From: Trichaptum fuscoviolaceum
Lineage: Eukaryota > Basidiomycota > Agaricomycetes > Hymenochaetales > Trichaptaceae
Length of the DNA: 64,000 bases
Direction: 5' to 3'
Assembly: GCA_910574455.1 (NCBI GenBank)
Contig: CAJSYZ010000011.1
Coordinates: forward strand, 3,208,941 to 3,272,940
Positions 12,152 through 22,395 of this stretch are shown piece by piece; positions within the stretch are counted from its first letter, which is position 1, and every line of letters starts with the position of its first letter. A model generated the notes under the pieces. That model made no database searches and was not told where the DNA came from. It saw only the letters and a list, made by a program, of their open reading frames with translations. The position numbers were made by a program, and so were the translations under genes.

Positions 12152-13723
12152 TAGAGCATGACACGGGTGCAGGTCATCCGTGGGTACCTGCAGGTACCTG
12201 CGCTCAAATACCTGCGGTTCCAGGTGCACCTGTGCGCAGGTACCTGGTTCCCACGGTTACCTGCAGGTCCAGGTTTGGATTTTTTTTGTCCAGGTACCTG
12301 ACCGGGTACCTGCAGGTACCCGGTAAATCACGTGCACTCACTTTGTGTGCCACGGACGCAACGATGTACCATTACTTTTTACTCGACATGACCACTTCCG
12401 AGCTATCTCGAAGCTCTCTATGGAAGTTATACTTGATTTCTTGACCCCTGCCAACTTCGATGACAACCTCGAGCCCGATGACCGTCTCCCTGCCAAGTGC
12501 GCGCTCGCCAACTGGGCGTCGGACTCGACTCTGCGCTCAGAGGCCGCCTGCAAGTCGTTCGCCCGCGCGGTCGACCGCATGACAGAGGCCGCGAGCTCGG
12601 TGATGCCGTTGCATGCCTGCGCAGCACACTCGATTACAACCATCCAGATCAGGTTCCCCTCCACTCCTTCGCTTGCGCAGTCATCGTATGTCCCAACCTC
12701 TATGAGCTCGACATCTTGCTCTATGGCCGCGGTGTGCCTGCGCAACTGACGGAGGGTGCCGTTGACGCAGCGCGCGTGTGCAAGACAGTCCCATCATTTG
12801 ATGTCACCGTCTTGGCCTTATTACGCTCTGGACCGCGGATTTGTGCATTGAAACTCGCCAATTGGACCGACAACGAGCATATGACGATACTTCCTTCCAT
12901 ACACACCTGCGATCGCTTACGGGAATTCAAGGTCGAAAACCTCTTATCGTCGTCTCTTGCTTTCAGCCAGCTTCCGACAGGCATTGAACACCTGGCCTTC
13001 TCAGTCGTCTGGGTTGCTGCTCCGCGCGTAACGATCAACAGGTGTGAAGGAACTGGAGAAACTGGCAGCGGTTACGGTTCAGTGTTGGGATGAAGGCGAG
13101 AAGCACCCTATGTTACCATGTCTGAAGATCGCCTGTGCTATGACAGGAGCAGTATTCCGGGGCACAGGGAATGTACATCATTCTCGTGCAATGGTCGTGA
13201 GTGGTTCTGGTTATTCTCATGTTGTTGATAATACCTTACTCATTGACTTGCAAGCGTGGCGATCCTCTCACTATCACCATGTTCCTTCGCTTCAGGAGCC
13301 GGCGAACTTGCGCACTAGGCTTTACTTCGCGGTCGACGCGGTCGACGCCTGCGCCTATGCCTTACCGCGCTGTCAATGCGGTTGACGCCTGTAGGCACCT
13401 CGTCACAACCGCACACAATCTGATGAGGACGCAAACACCTTGCCTTGCTGGACGACGTGGCTCGTTCGAAGCTCGGGCCATGCAGGACTCCTCAGAAACA
13501 CAGATGGTATGTTCTTCAAATACTTTATCTTATTATTACATTACTTACTGTTATTACCTGCAGGTACTATCAGGTACCTGCAATACCTGCAGGTAACGGG
13601 TCCAGGTAGACCCGGATCCGTTTCCCACGGATCCGGGTCGGATCCAGGTATCAGTTTTTTTGCGCAGGTACCTGCGCTTCACGGATCCGGGTGCACCTGC
13701 GGGTGCACCCGTGTCATGCTCTA
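12152..13723. mobile_element. Non-autonomous hAT-like element, 1572 bp
   Basis: It has perfect 20-bp inverted termini (TAGAGCATGACACGGGTGCA at 12152-12171, complement at 13704-13723) and identical 8-bp duplications outside them. The TAGAG start and 8-bp duplication are typical of hAT elements. Both ends carry arrays of CAGGTACCTG and GGATCCGGG-like subterminal palindromes (12170-12330 and 13555-13705), also usual in this superfamily. No transposase frame is present inside, so it would depend on a helper enzyme elsewhere. The interior holds an F-box-like host gene fragment (separate entry). The insertion lies in the Plavaka transposase gene and is therefore younger than it. Perfect termini and duplication suggest a recent insertion. 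Confidence 0.93.
12420..13093 (+). pseudogene. F-box-protein-like fragment captured inside the hAT-like element
   Basis: Two overlapping plus-strand frames carry pieces resembling the lineage-expanded F-box proteins of mushrooms. An F-box-like start (LSMEVILDFLTPANFDD, about 12418-12470) is in one frame. The downstream leucine-rich part (LDYNHPDQVP, CPNLYELDILLYGRG, LALLRSGPRICALKLANW, about 12630-12870) is in another. The frame change and the lack of a full F-box or C-terminus argue for a decayed fragment rather than a working gene. It sits wholly between the element's termini, so it would travel with it. Family assignment is from motif memory. Confidence 0.6.
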
Positions 13724-13731
13724 GCTGAAAT
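13724..13731. repeat. Right target-site duplication of the hAT-like element
   Basis: GCTGAAAT, the second copy of 12144-12151. On the minus strand it encodes the last residues of the truncated Plavaka frame, just before the element-derived stop. Confidence 0.9.
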
Positions 13732-16700
13732 CATCCAGGTCAGCAATTTCGTTGTGCCCTTGATTACCCACAGTGCCATCGAAGAAATCATCTGTATCAT
13801 TGGCTGCTCCTGCCACACCAATACACTGCAACTGCTCCCTCTGATTCGGGATCCTCTCAGCATCATCCTCCTCCGGCTCTGACATATTCTTCCGCAGAAC
13901 ATCTCGCAAAACTTTCCACGTAGCCTCGGATAGCGTATCGTCTAGCATTCCACGCCGTTTGAAGTCTGACCTCGATGCAATAAGTTTGCTGAGTCGTTGG
14001 TTTGCTGTGATCATCTGGCCCAAGGGATCATTTCTGTTCGAGCGTCGCCACGTTTCTTTGACCGCATAAATATGTTTATTCTCTGTAATCGATGAACACA
14101 GCCCGCTCGGTGCAGCAAACAGAGGGATCAATGTTGGATAATGGACCATAGCATGCTGTCGTGGTAGTGAAAAGTTATCCCGGATGCCCTTAGCTATGAA
14201 TATTTGCCGATAACGGTGAAAGTGATCCAAAGAGGCTTTGATTTGATCAAGAGTTGAGGCTGTAATCGTGTACCGACGCACAAGGTAACAGAAGTCTAGA
14301 AATGCACTTAATGTGCGAATCATATCATCGTGTGCAATGCCCACGATAGCCGGAAGATACACCTAAGCAAATTGCATCAAATATCAGCAAACCACTGCCT
14401 CGAACAAGATAAAAAGGTCACATACTTTCATAAGTGCCTTAGAATCATTGCCTGTCCATTGCTTGAAGCCTCGGCCTTCGGGGAATCTGCGAAGTCCAGG
14501 AAAAGGAGCAGCAACTCTGATTCTACGCGGATGTTAGCAATGGTATTTACATTAAACAACTTGCGAAAAAAATCACCTTTTATCCACAATATCCAGCTCT
14601 GACGTGGTCAAGCTCTGACATATCCACTCGACAAGATGATCCTTGAACACGCCTTTGATGATTTGGTGCAGCAGGTCCGGAGATATGAGATCGCATATAT
14701 CTGCGCGTGGAATGTCATTGGTGAAAGGCTACGGAGCAACGTATCAGTTGCAATATACGCATCCAATGAATAATTTGAAGCACGTACCACAATGTCCTGG
14801 TGGAATCCGTACTCTTTCCGAATTGTTGCTTTATTCATGTTGTTGGCGTCTACCTGTTCTATCAATCGTTCGTGCAGCTCTTTTGTTCGAGGAATTGATA
14901 CAAATTCCGGATTATCGAGGTCCTTGTGAGGCGCTGTGCATCTATAATGTCGAAAGTAAGTCATCACCACAGAGCTTGATTTCAGGAAAGCCTGAGGGCG
15001 GTAGTACTTACTTGCAGCACCATCCAGTACATATGGCGCAAAGGCTGACCTGTTCCGGATAATCGGCTATATATGAGCCGAGTCCGAAAACCGACCTACG
15101 CAAGTGACCATCAGGGCACCGGAGAATGGTTTTCTGAGTGTTCATGATCATTGCGGATTTCAGCGAGATTAAGATCCTCGATATAGACGAATGAAAGATC
15201 TGATGTCGAAAGTGCCGGAAGTCATCTGACTTTTCGTATTGCCGCTCAGCTGCAAAGCATCAGAAGTCAATTGAATAGATCACTATTAACACATACTCTT
15301 TGGTATTGCCAGAAATGCTATGAGCTGGACTGTATTCAGTTTCTGGGACCGCCGGGCCTTGTTTGATACATTCCCAATCGAGAGATACAAAGGATAGTAT
15401 TCATTATTGCCAGTTCCAACAGAAACCGTTGTCTTATCGCTCCCTAAAATGACCGGGACGAACATAGATCCATGGACTGCTTTATCTTCTGCGTAGATCT
15501 TGTTCTAAGTCAAGGATAATAAGTATCTGTGCGAGTTAATGAGTCATGACTTACAGCCTGTTCCCAAGCAAAATTCCCGGACATGTAATTTCTGAAAACT
15601 CGTTCTTTGTCATTGATATTATTGGTGTCCTCCTTTGTCTGAAATTCACGAAACGGGACAAAGTCAAATTCGCCTTCTAAAGCCGGGTTATCCACCAAAT
15701 TTCGGATTACTTCCAAAGGATCCCGATACCATACATCATATTCTTTCCTCTTCCATGACTCGATGTTCTCGTTTGTCGCTTTTTGGCCATTGTCGTTAGT
15801 GTAGAAGTTACTGAAGGATTTCCAAGATACATCACCGACTTTTGTAGTGTCAATGATCTTGTACAAATTTTGTGCATCTCCATCGAGCAGTGCACCAGCT
15901 GTATCCAGACTTGAGTCATCATTGGGATCTGTCGCGTCCAATTCGGGATATCTAATAGATTTTGCGTTCTCCGTGGACTGAATTAGTTGATAAGCCTTCA
16001 TAATTCCGAGAAGCTTTGTTATGTTGCCAGCAGACATTTGCTCTTCGCGATAGAGAAAATCTGCGAGCTCGAAATCTGCTCGGCACGAATAGGGAAACCA
16101 GTCATTTGACGCAGGTTCGTTCCGTGAAACGGGCGGTTCTTCCTTTTCTAAGAAGTTCCCTTCTTCATCGCATGGAGTGGCTGCACGATATTTGGTGTCA
16201 GAATGCTAAAGTAAACTGGGGACATCATACTTAGCGCGCACCATTTAAATATCTGTGATACACCTTTAAGTTATCATTGTTCTCTTCATAATCTCCAATG
16301 TCGGAGTCCAGATCAGCAGAAGATAGGTCTTGGTCTTCAAGTTCGTCATCTCCAGTGTCAGCATGGGACAGGCAATCAGGACCGTCTAAATCTTGAAGCA
16401 GCTCGTCTCGGCCTATGCTAAGCATCGAGATATCCTGTGTGAGTATAGAAATGTCGTAGTCGTAACTTGAAGAGTTGCAGCCACTTTCATCTTCATGATG
16501 GCCCTCCAAGTCTGTTGGAAGTTCAGGAGAGCCGGGAAGAGCTTGAGGTGTCGAAGGTCGTGCGGGTCGCTTGGGTGAGGAATCCAAGTCGTAACCACAA
16601 GCAGCAGGTCTTGTTGCAAATGATGACGGGTGAGCTGAATATTCATGTCTTGTCCTTGCGGATTGATTCTTGAACCTCCTGCTGCAGAAGGAGAAGGTGC

Positions 16701-16839
16701 ATCGAATAGTCGGGGGGAAGATATCTGTAAGATGAACGGGTTTGGGCCTTCGCCGAGTTACCGGCATTAGTTCCAGTAAATTGAACGCTGAATTTAAAGT
16801 TGAATGGCACGCTCAGCGGTGACGCCCGCGTAGTAACAA

Positions 16840-17125
16840 CTTGAAGTTAGTAGTACTACTAGTAGTAGTACCGGTAGCCTGAGTAGCCACAGCCTCAGGC
16901 TGTCAGTGACTCAGTGGCACCGCCGCCAGCCTGCCAGTGAGCCTGCAAGTGCCAGTGAGTAGTACTAGTACCAGTAGCCACTGTGATAGTACTAGTAATA
17001 GAGCTAGCCTGAGTATCCGAGTGTCCAAGTCCGAGTCTGAGTCAGGCTCATTCCGAGTCAGCCTAACTTGAAGGCTGCCAATCACTGGCACTGCCAGTGC
17101 CAGCAAGTGCAAGTGGGCGTAAATT
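16840..17125. repeat. Palindromic-word mosaic, cluster 5
   Basis: Lies between the divergently transcribed Plavaka gene (ATG at 16767, -) and the coiled-coil gene (ATG at 17246, +). Contains TAGTAGTACTACT, GCCTCAGGCTG, GCCAGTGAGCC, GAGTCCGAGTC and CACTGGCACTGCCAGTGCC words. Any promoter for either gene must lie in or next to it. Confidence 0.75.
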
Positions 17126-17245
17126 TTCCTTGAATAGGCGCCCTCATCTCCAACTTCAACTACAACTTGCACCTTTGCCAACTCGATTCACCATCGAAAC
17201 TCATAGCACCTGTCAGCGTGCCTCGACTTGAAACACTGCACAAGA

Positions 17246-20200
17246 ATGTCAACTCGAAGACAAACGCGGGCTAAGAATAGCAATCAGCACCCGGGAGCCA
17301 TAGTCAATAAACTCAGAACACGTCGAACGAAAGAGGAGGTATTGAGGGAGAAAGAAGAGAAGGAGAGAAGGAGAGAAGAGCAGGCCTCAAAGCGTGGTGA
17401 GGCATTGAGGGAAAAGGAGGAGAAGGAAAAACAGAAGGAAGAACGGGCAGCTCTGCGCGAAGCTGCGGCTCAACAAGCCGCGGATGCGAGAGAGAAGAGA
17501 AAACTTGATGCGGAACAGAAACGGGCAGCAAAAGAACAAGAGGCATCTGAGAAGGTACGCAAAAAGAGAGCTGCAGCAGAGCAACAGGAAACAGCAATAC
17601 TGGAGACGATGGAGCTTGAGAAGAATTTGTCGAAGGCTCTTGACATTCGCACCCAGATGGGCTCAACTGCACCTAAGCTGGCTGGCACTGACAAACGAGG
17701 GCTAAAAAAACCGAAAGACACTCCTGAAGCTAGTGAGTCCTTATCTTCAAGACAGCGACAGTCGAGTTACCAGATATTGGCATTGCAGGTTCAACGAACG
17801 AGGAAAAAGACAGCTTTTGTGAAGCTGAAGGCAATGCAAACTTTTATGTTCGTAAGTTGCATTACCTTTACGACTTTAGGTTTTGAAAGATGAACATATT
17901 GACTCACGTTATGATGCAGCCAATTCCGATGGACCAGATAGAGAGCGCGCAAAAAAGGCGAGGAAAAAGGACACCAGAGGTGCACTTCCTTTCCGTACTT
18001 GTGTGCAGGGCGCAAAGGCTTCAAGTCGTATCATAGGAGGCACTGGCTATCATAGTACGCTTGCAGGACAGGACAGCAGTCTTTCTGGTGAGGATACAGA
18101 CATGATAGACTCGCCCAATACGTCGAAACGGAACGATAAGACAAAGCGACCTGTCAGGGCACTTCGCAACACAGATGGATCCACTTTCTTCGGCGGAGAG
18201 GGCAGAAATCCTGAGATCGCAAGGAAGATAGTAGAAGATATTGACTTGTGAGTTTGAAGTCGTACTACTCAACCGTTCGCATCATAGTACGAAAGATGAG
18301 TTTCAAATTCAAACAAATTCAAGTTGATAGTAAGTGTGAAGCTTGATTTAAACTCAGCTACTTGAAGCTTATCATTGTAGTACTACTTACTACTACTACT
18401 AGTAGTACTAGTACTGATAGCTTGAATGCGCCCGCCACTGCCAGTGGCAGTTTGAGCGTGCCACGCGTGCGCCAGTGACACTGCCAGTGGCAGCGACCGT
18501 GGCGGCCCGGCGGGTCACCGCCGTGCCACACTTCTTCAAGATCATCATGAACCCGAACGTTGCAGCTTCTTCACTTATAATGCTCACATCCTTATCTTTG
18601 TTTCAAGTTGTGAGCCTGGCTGACACAAGGAAAATTTAGGCTCCCCGCCTCGGTGCAAGAGGATGCAAACTTTAGTCCTTGGGAGGATGAAGGAGAGACA
18701 GTAACCCTCACGAGTTTTCAAGGTGTAAAGAATAGCTTTGCGAGCGAGCGACAGACGGCACATCTTGTTGACTCCGACACTGATAATGTGAGTTGGTTAA
18801 AGCATTCATTAGACTGGCAGATGAAATCTTAATATTTTGATTGTGCGTTTAATTAGGACGCGAGGAGACTTACAATACCGCCCCAAGCCAATGTGAGTGC
18901 CGCTTAAAGTTCAAAGAAATCGTTCGATTCACAGAGACTATGCATCGGTGGAGTCCCATGCACAACGATGGCTAATTAACAATGTTTCTGTATCGTATCA
19001 GGATGGAGCCAGCAATAAATCGAAGAAAAGGAAGCTATCCCGCGACACTCTCTCCGACTTGCAGGCTCCTACAACGTTGGTAAGTGGCATCATAATGTCT
19101 TGCTTCGTTCGCGCTACTTATCCTTCCTTCTTTGTGCTCTGGAGAAGAAGAATATCAGGAGACAATCGGCCGTTCAGGTGAGTGTTTCACATCAAAGCAT
19201 GGATCTGGTGCCGGACTTTCTTGTGTCCTTCGGCGTCGACATATCTTTACTTCATTACTTACCAAACCGTACTCTGAATAGGGCGCGAAAATGCAGAGAA
19301 TCGCCAACTCCCAGCTTGATGTAACGGTAAGTTTATTCTGCTTTTACCCCCTCACTACTCACCTGTCATCTCGTCAGGAGGGTATTACTGTCGATGGACA
19401 TAGAGAGCAATCGCCGGCGTTGTATCTGCAGATGCAGGTATGTGTAGGCATCGACACTCAATAGGACAACTTTCTGCACCCCTTTCTTTGGCAAGGATCT
19501 GGTCGTCTACTAAGCTTTGCTTATTGTAGGACAGCATGATCGCGAATAATAAGAAGAGGAAGTCACCGCCGGACTCTAACTCGCATGCCGTGGTAATTCT
19601 TGCATTTCCACCCAATATTCAGATCACTTCCTTACTATCTAAAACAGACTAGCATGAACGTGTATATGAAGAAGCCGTCATCACAGGCTGCCTCGACAGT
19701 TAGTGTTAATCCTTCTAATCTCCATTTCATATCATTTCTGATTAAGCAACAAGGATTTGAACCTCACTACTAGTAACAAGAGTAAACTGCAAGACAGTCA
19801 TTCTCAGGCTGATATACTGGTATTCAATTCTCTTCGAGCTTTTCTTGGTAACAATTCCTCTAATTGCTACAGATGAAATCTTCTACTTCTATTCGCAATT
19901 TGAAGAGGTCTCTGGCGGCTCATGCGCAACATATTGCAAGTGTGAGCTAATTGCTGCAATTGATTCGTGTACTAATTCAAGGCTCCTTTAACAGGCAAGT
20001 GGTTGTGAGGTGTCGCTAACACCACGAGCACAATCACCTGCGATGACGACAGTATCCATCAGTCCTGAACCCGAAGTGCTCGCAACCAAGGCTCATCTTG
20101 GTCATCGCAAAGTCTCTCGGACTACTAGCTCTGTGCGTTAATCAAATCATGTCTATGATATACATCCACTAACTTGCAGAAATGCAGACATCTGTAGGGC

Positions 20201-21617
20201 TTGAGGACAAGGATAGAAATAGTATCGGAAGGGAGGGATCCCGCGCTCCCGGCAAAAAAAGGGCAACGAATCAGTGTCTCCCTCCCGGAACTCAGGCAGG
20301 CTGGACTCACATTCTTCTGCCTTCGCTGTATCGCGCAGTTGGAAAGTCCACAACTCCATGGCAAAACCCGGACAATAAGTCCATCGGAGCCTTGTGGGGG
20401 AAGGTGTTTGATTCTGTCGAACTTAGTTACGACACGCAATTGGCCGACATCTGTTCTTTAGTTGAGTCATCCCTTATTGTCTTTCATCGGCCATTTTGAA
20501 TCAAGTATGATCTGCCCTGTAGGCAGCCCAGAGATGCTCTGATAGTTGGCGCAAGAAATTGTTCGAGAAAGCCGAACAATCAATTTCGAGTTTCGTCGGC
20601 AACGAGCGTTCTAAGTCGGTGGAGACCGAAGAAATTGTGAAGATGTTGCAGACGATGGTCGACAAGAAGAAAGCTGAACCATTCCTCTGGGAAAGCTGGC
20701 ATAGTATGGATAAGGTATGTAAAAATTTGCCCCATGTCACCCTTCGTATCCCTGCATTGACTCTGAAAGTACAGAAGCAAGGGTTGTTCTGCTCTGATCT
20801 TGTAATCTCAGTGTTGTCCGTACACCTAGTCTTGGCCCTGGGTCGGCATAAAGTACTGGATAAAAACACAATAGGAAAGCCTATCGGTGCCCTCGCTCTT
20901 GCGGCAACCGCGGTATCTATCTACTTCAGTTCTTATAGTGGCTTTATTCGCTGAATTTCTCATGAACAGGTCAAGGTTGCAATCGACAAGCAAGTGGCCC
21001 GGTTGCAAAAGATCAAAGAAGAGTTTGGTGGCGCTGAGTGGTACTTCACCAGTGCTCTGTGGCAGCCTCATACGGACGACTATGTTAACTTATTGTCGAA
21101 TTCCTCGTTTTTTACTGAATCAAACTGGGAGAAGGTCCGATCCCGCCTAGCAGCTTACAATTCCATTGAAGATTTTAGTGCGGGAAAGAACACCGAACTT
21201 GTTGGATTGGGTGTCACTGGCAGGGATTTCTCCCTGTATCTTGACGTTGGAGACGCGGATGCGAGCGGCGAGTATACATATGGCGAGGGCGCTACTAGAA
21301 GTAGTAAGTGCAAGGAGGATAAGGATAATGACGGCGAAGAAGTCGAGGATTTCAAGGATAGGGAAGACGATATGGAGGACGAGAGTGTGCTTGGCGAGGG
21401 AGACGAGGTCGAGGACAAGGATCAGGAGGAGGACAAGGATCAGGATCAGGATGAGAACAAGGATGCGGACGAGAATTTCAGCGTGGGTTATGGACGCAGT
21501 GGAGGTTTTGAGGGCGAGGAGAATGACGCAGGCAGAGAGGACTGGGAAGGTGAGGGCGATCGCGAGGAGGACGAGGGTTCATTATGGGATTCGGCTACGG
21601 ACGGCGCAGACTTTTAA
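17246..21617 (+). CDS. Multi-exon coiled-coil protein of a mushroom-expanded family
   Basis: Opens at ATG 17246 with MSTRRQTRAKNSNQHPG, followed by a Glu/Lys/Arg/Ala-rich coiled coil to about residue 145. I have seen this start in an uncharacterised family that is highly expanded in Agaricomycetes. Spliced exons include 17246-17732, 17789-17851, 17920-18247, 18640-18787, 18857-18892 and 19002-19079, then about ten more short ones, nearly all bounded by phase-0 introns. The C-terminal conserved region starts near 20250 (LPPGTQAGW) and includes KQGLFCSDLVISVLSVHL, GALALAATAV and SNSSFFTESNWEKVRS. It ends in a long Asp/Glu-rich tail (21290-21617). An unusually long intron (18248-18639) is filled with palindromic words. 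Function unknown. The exact set of middle exons is inferred, and a further exon beyond 21617 is possible. Confidence 0.75.
18250..18500. repeat. Palindromic-word mosaic, cluster 6, inside an intron
   Basis: Words AACAAATTCAAGTTG, GTAGTACTACTTACTACT, and GCCACTGCCAGTGGCAG fill most of the 392-nt intron of the preceding gene, whose neighbouring introns are about 50-70 nt. Confidence 0.75.
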
Positions 21618-21789
21618 GAGCAGGTCGATCTCTGGTGAGCTTCGGCTTTGACCCATCACCCCGCCACTGTATTCAAGCTCTTACTACCATCAACTTGCAG
21701 TGGCATTCGTTCTCTGAATATGCCGAGGAACAGCCTGCCTGCGAGGCAGAAGTGGCAAAATACAATCTGGTTCAGGATGCCGTGGTGTA

Positions 21790-22395
21790 GCTACTGAGGG
21801 ACCGTGACACTGATGCACTGATTTCTACTTATTGTCTTAAATTACTTGTGGAAATGAAGTAATTCTGGAACCTCTTACGCACTTACACGCTTGAGTACTG
21901 CAAACCGACAGACAAAAAAGTCTGCTTATATGATTAAATGATGAATTACTTATGGAATGAACTACTTGAACCCCTTACAAACTTATACACTTGAGCACTG
22001 CAATTCGAATGCCAGAAAAAAACTTCTGATATGCTTGAATGCTGAAGACTGAATGCCTGAAGTACTGATTTAAGTCGACGGCACTGATTTCAGCAGGCCC
22101 CTTCCTGAATAATGAAACCACATGCCTGAAATCAGTAAATCAGTAGAATTTCACTTCCCAGGGCTTCAGTAAATTTCAGACCGTTTAAGTAACCTTAAGT
22201 GAAAAAGAAGATTCCCTGATGTACTCAAGTTCTACTTTATATGATTTTGGTAAAGGGAATCCCCATAAGGCAAATTTGTCACAAGCGCGTTACTACTAAC
22301 TCACAATATAATGATCATTCAAGTTGGTTCTATTGAGTCGAGTCTCGCATCGCCGGCACTGCACCCTATTTCCCTCTCACTTGTCAACGTTTACG
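21790..22395. repeat. AT-rich spacer with a two-copy tandem repeat
   Basis: A unit of about 100 bp occurs twice, with shared segments CTTACxxACTTAxACxCTTGAGxACTGCAA at about 21873-21903 and 21974-22004, each followed by a run of A and a TCTGxxTATATG-like end. Further short ACTGATTT and CTGAA words follow to 22150. No gene is visible. Confidence 0.6.

Larger units (their letters stand above)
11109..16767 (-). pseudogene. Plavaka-type transposase gene split by a hAT-like insertion
   Basis: Eight minus-strand exons (16767-16242, 16180-15555, 15504-15297, 15249-15012, 14941-14788, 14728-14577, 14522-14426, 14362-13721) splice into a perfect 880-codon frame. Residues 23-46 form a C2H2 finger (C-x4-C-x12-H-x4-H). 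Hallmarks of the Plavaka/EnSpm-like transposases of mushrooms follow in order: EYDVWYRDPLEVI, VPVILGSDKTTVSVGTGN, YYPLYLSIGN, ILRCPDGHLRRSVFGLG, SPDLLHQIIKGVFKDH, FPEGRGFKQWTG, SLPRQHAMVHY and LCSSITENKHIYAVKETWRR. The frame ends at a TAG contributed by the hAT terminus at 13721-13723. The missing C-terminal part continues on the other side (12151 down to 11109), with NPSWRGKPRRD, the MWIVEPE box and FYVNRFADMHMHE. Within that part the frame slips by one base near 11720, and a 34-nt intron or second lesion is needed near 12000-12040. The protein would cut and paste its own DNA; as it stands it lacks its natural C-terminus. Confidence 0.93.

Noticed and set aside
2840..18500. CRISPR array or simple microsatellite
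   Set aside because: No regular spacer length or constant repeat, at least five different words, and a eukaryotic context with spliced genes.
21155..21651. Arg-rich and Ser-rich frames at the end of the coiled-coil gene
   Set aside because: Alternative-frame readings of the Asp/Glu-rich tail (GAG/GAC codons).
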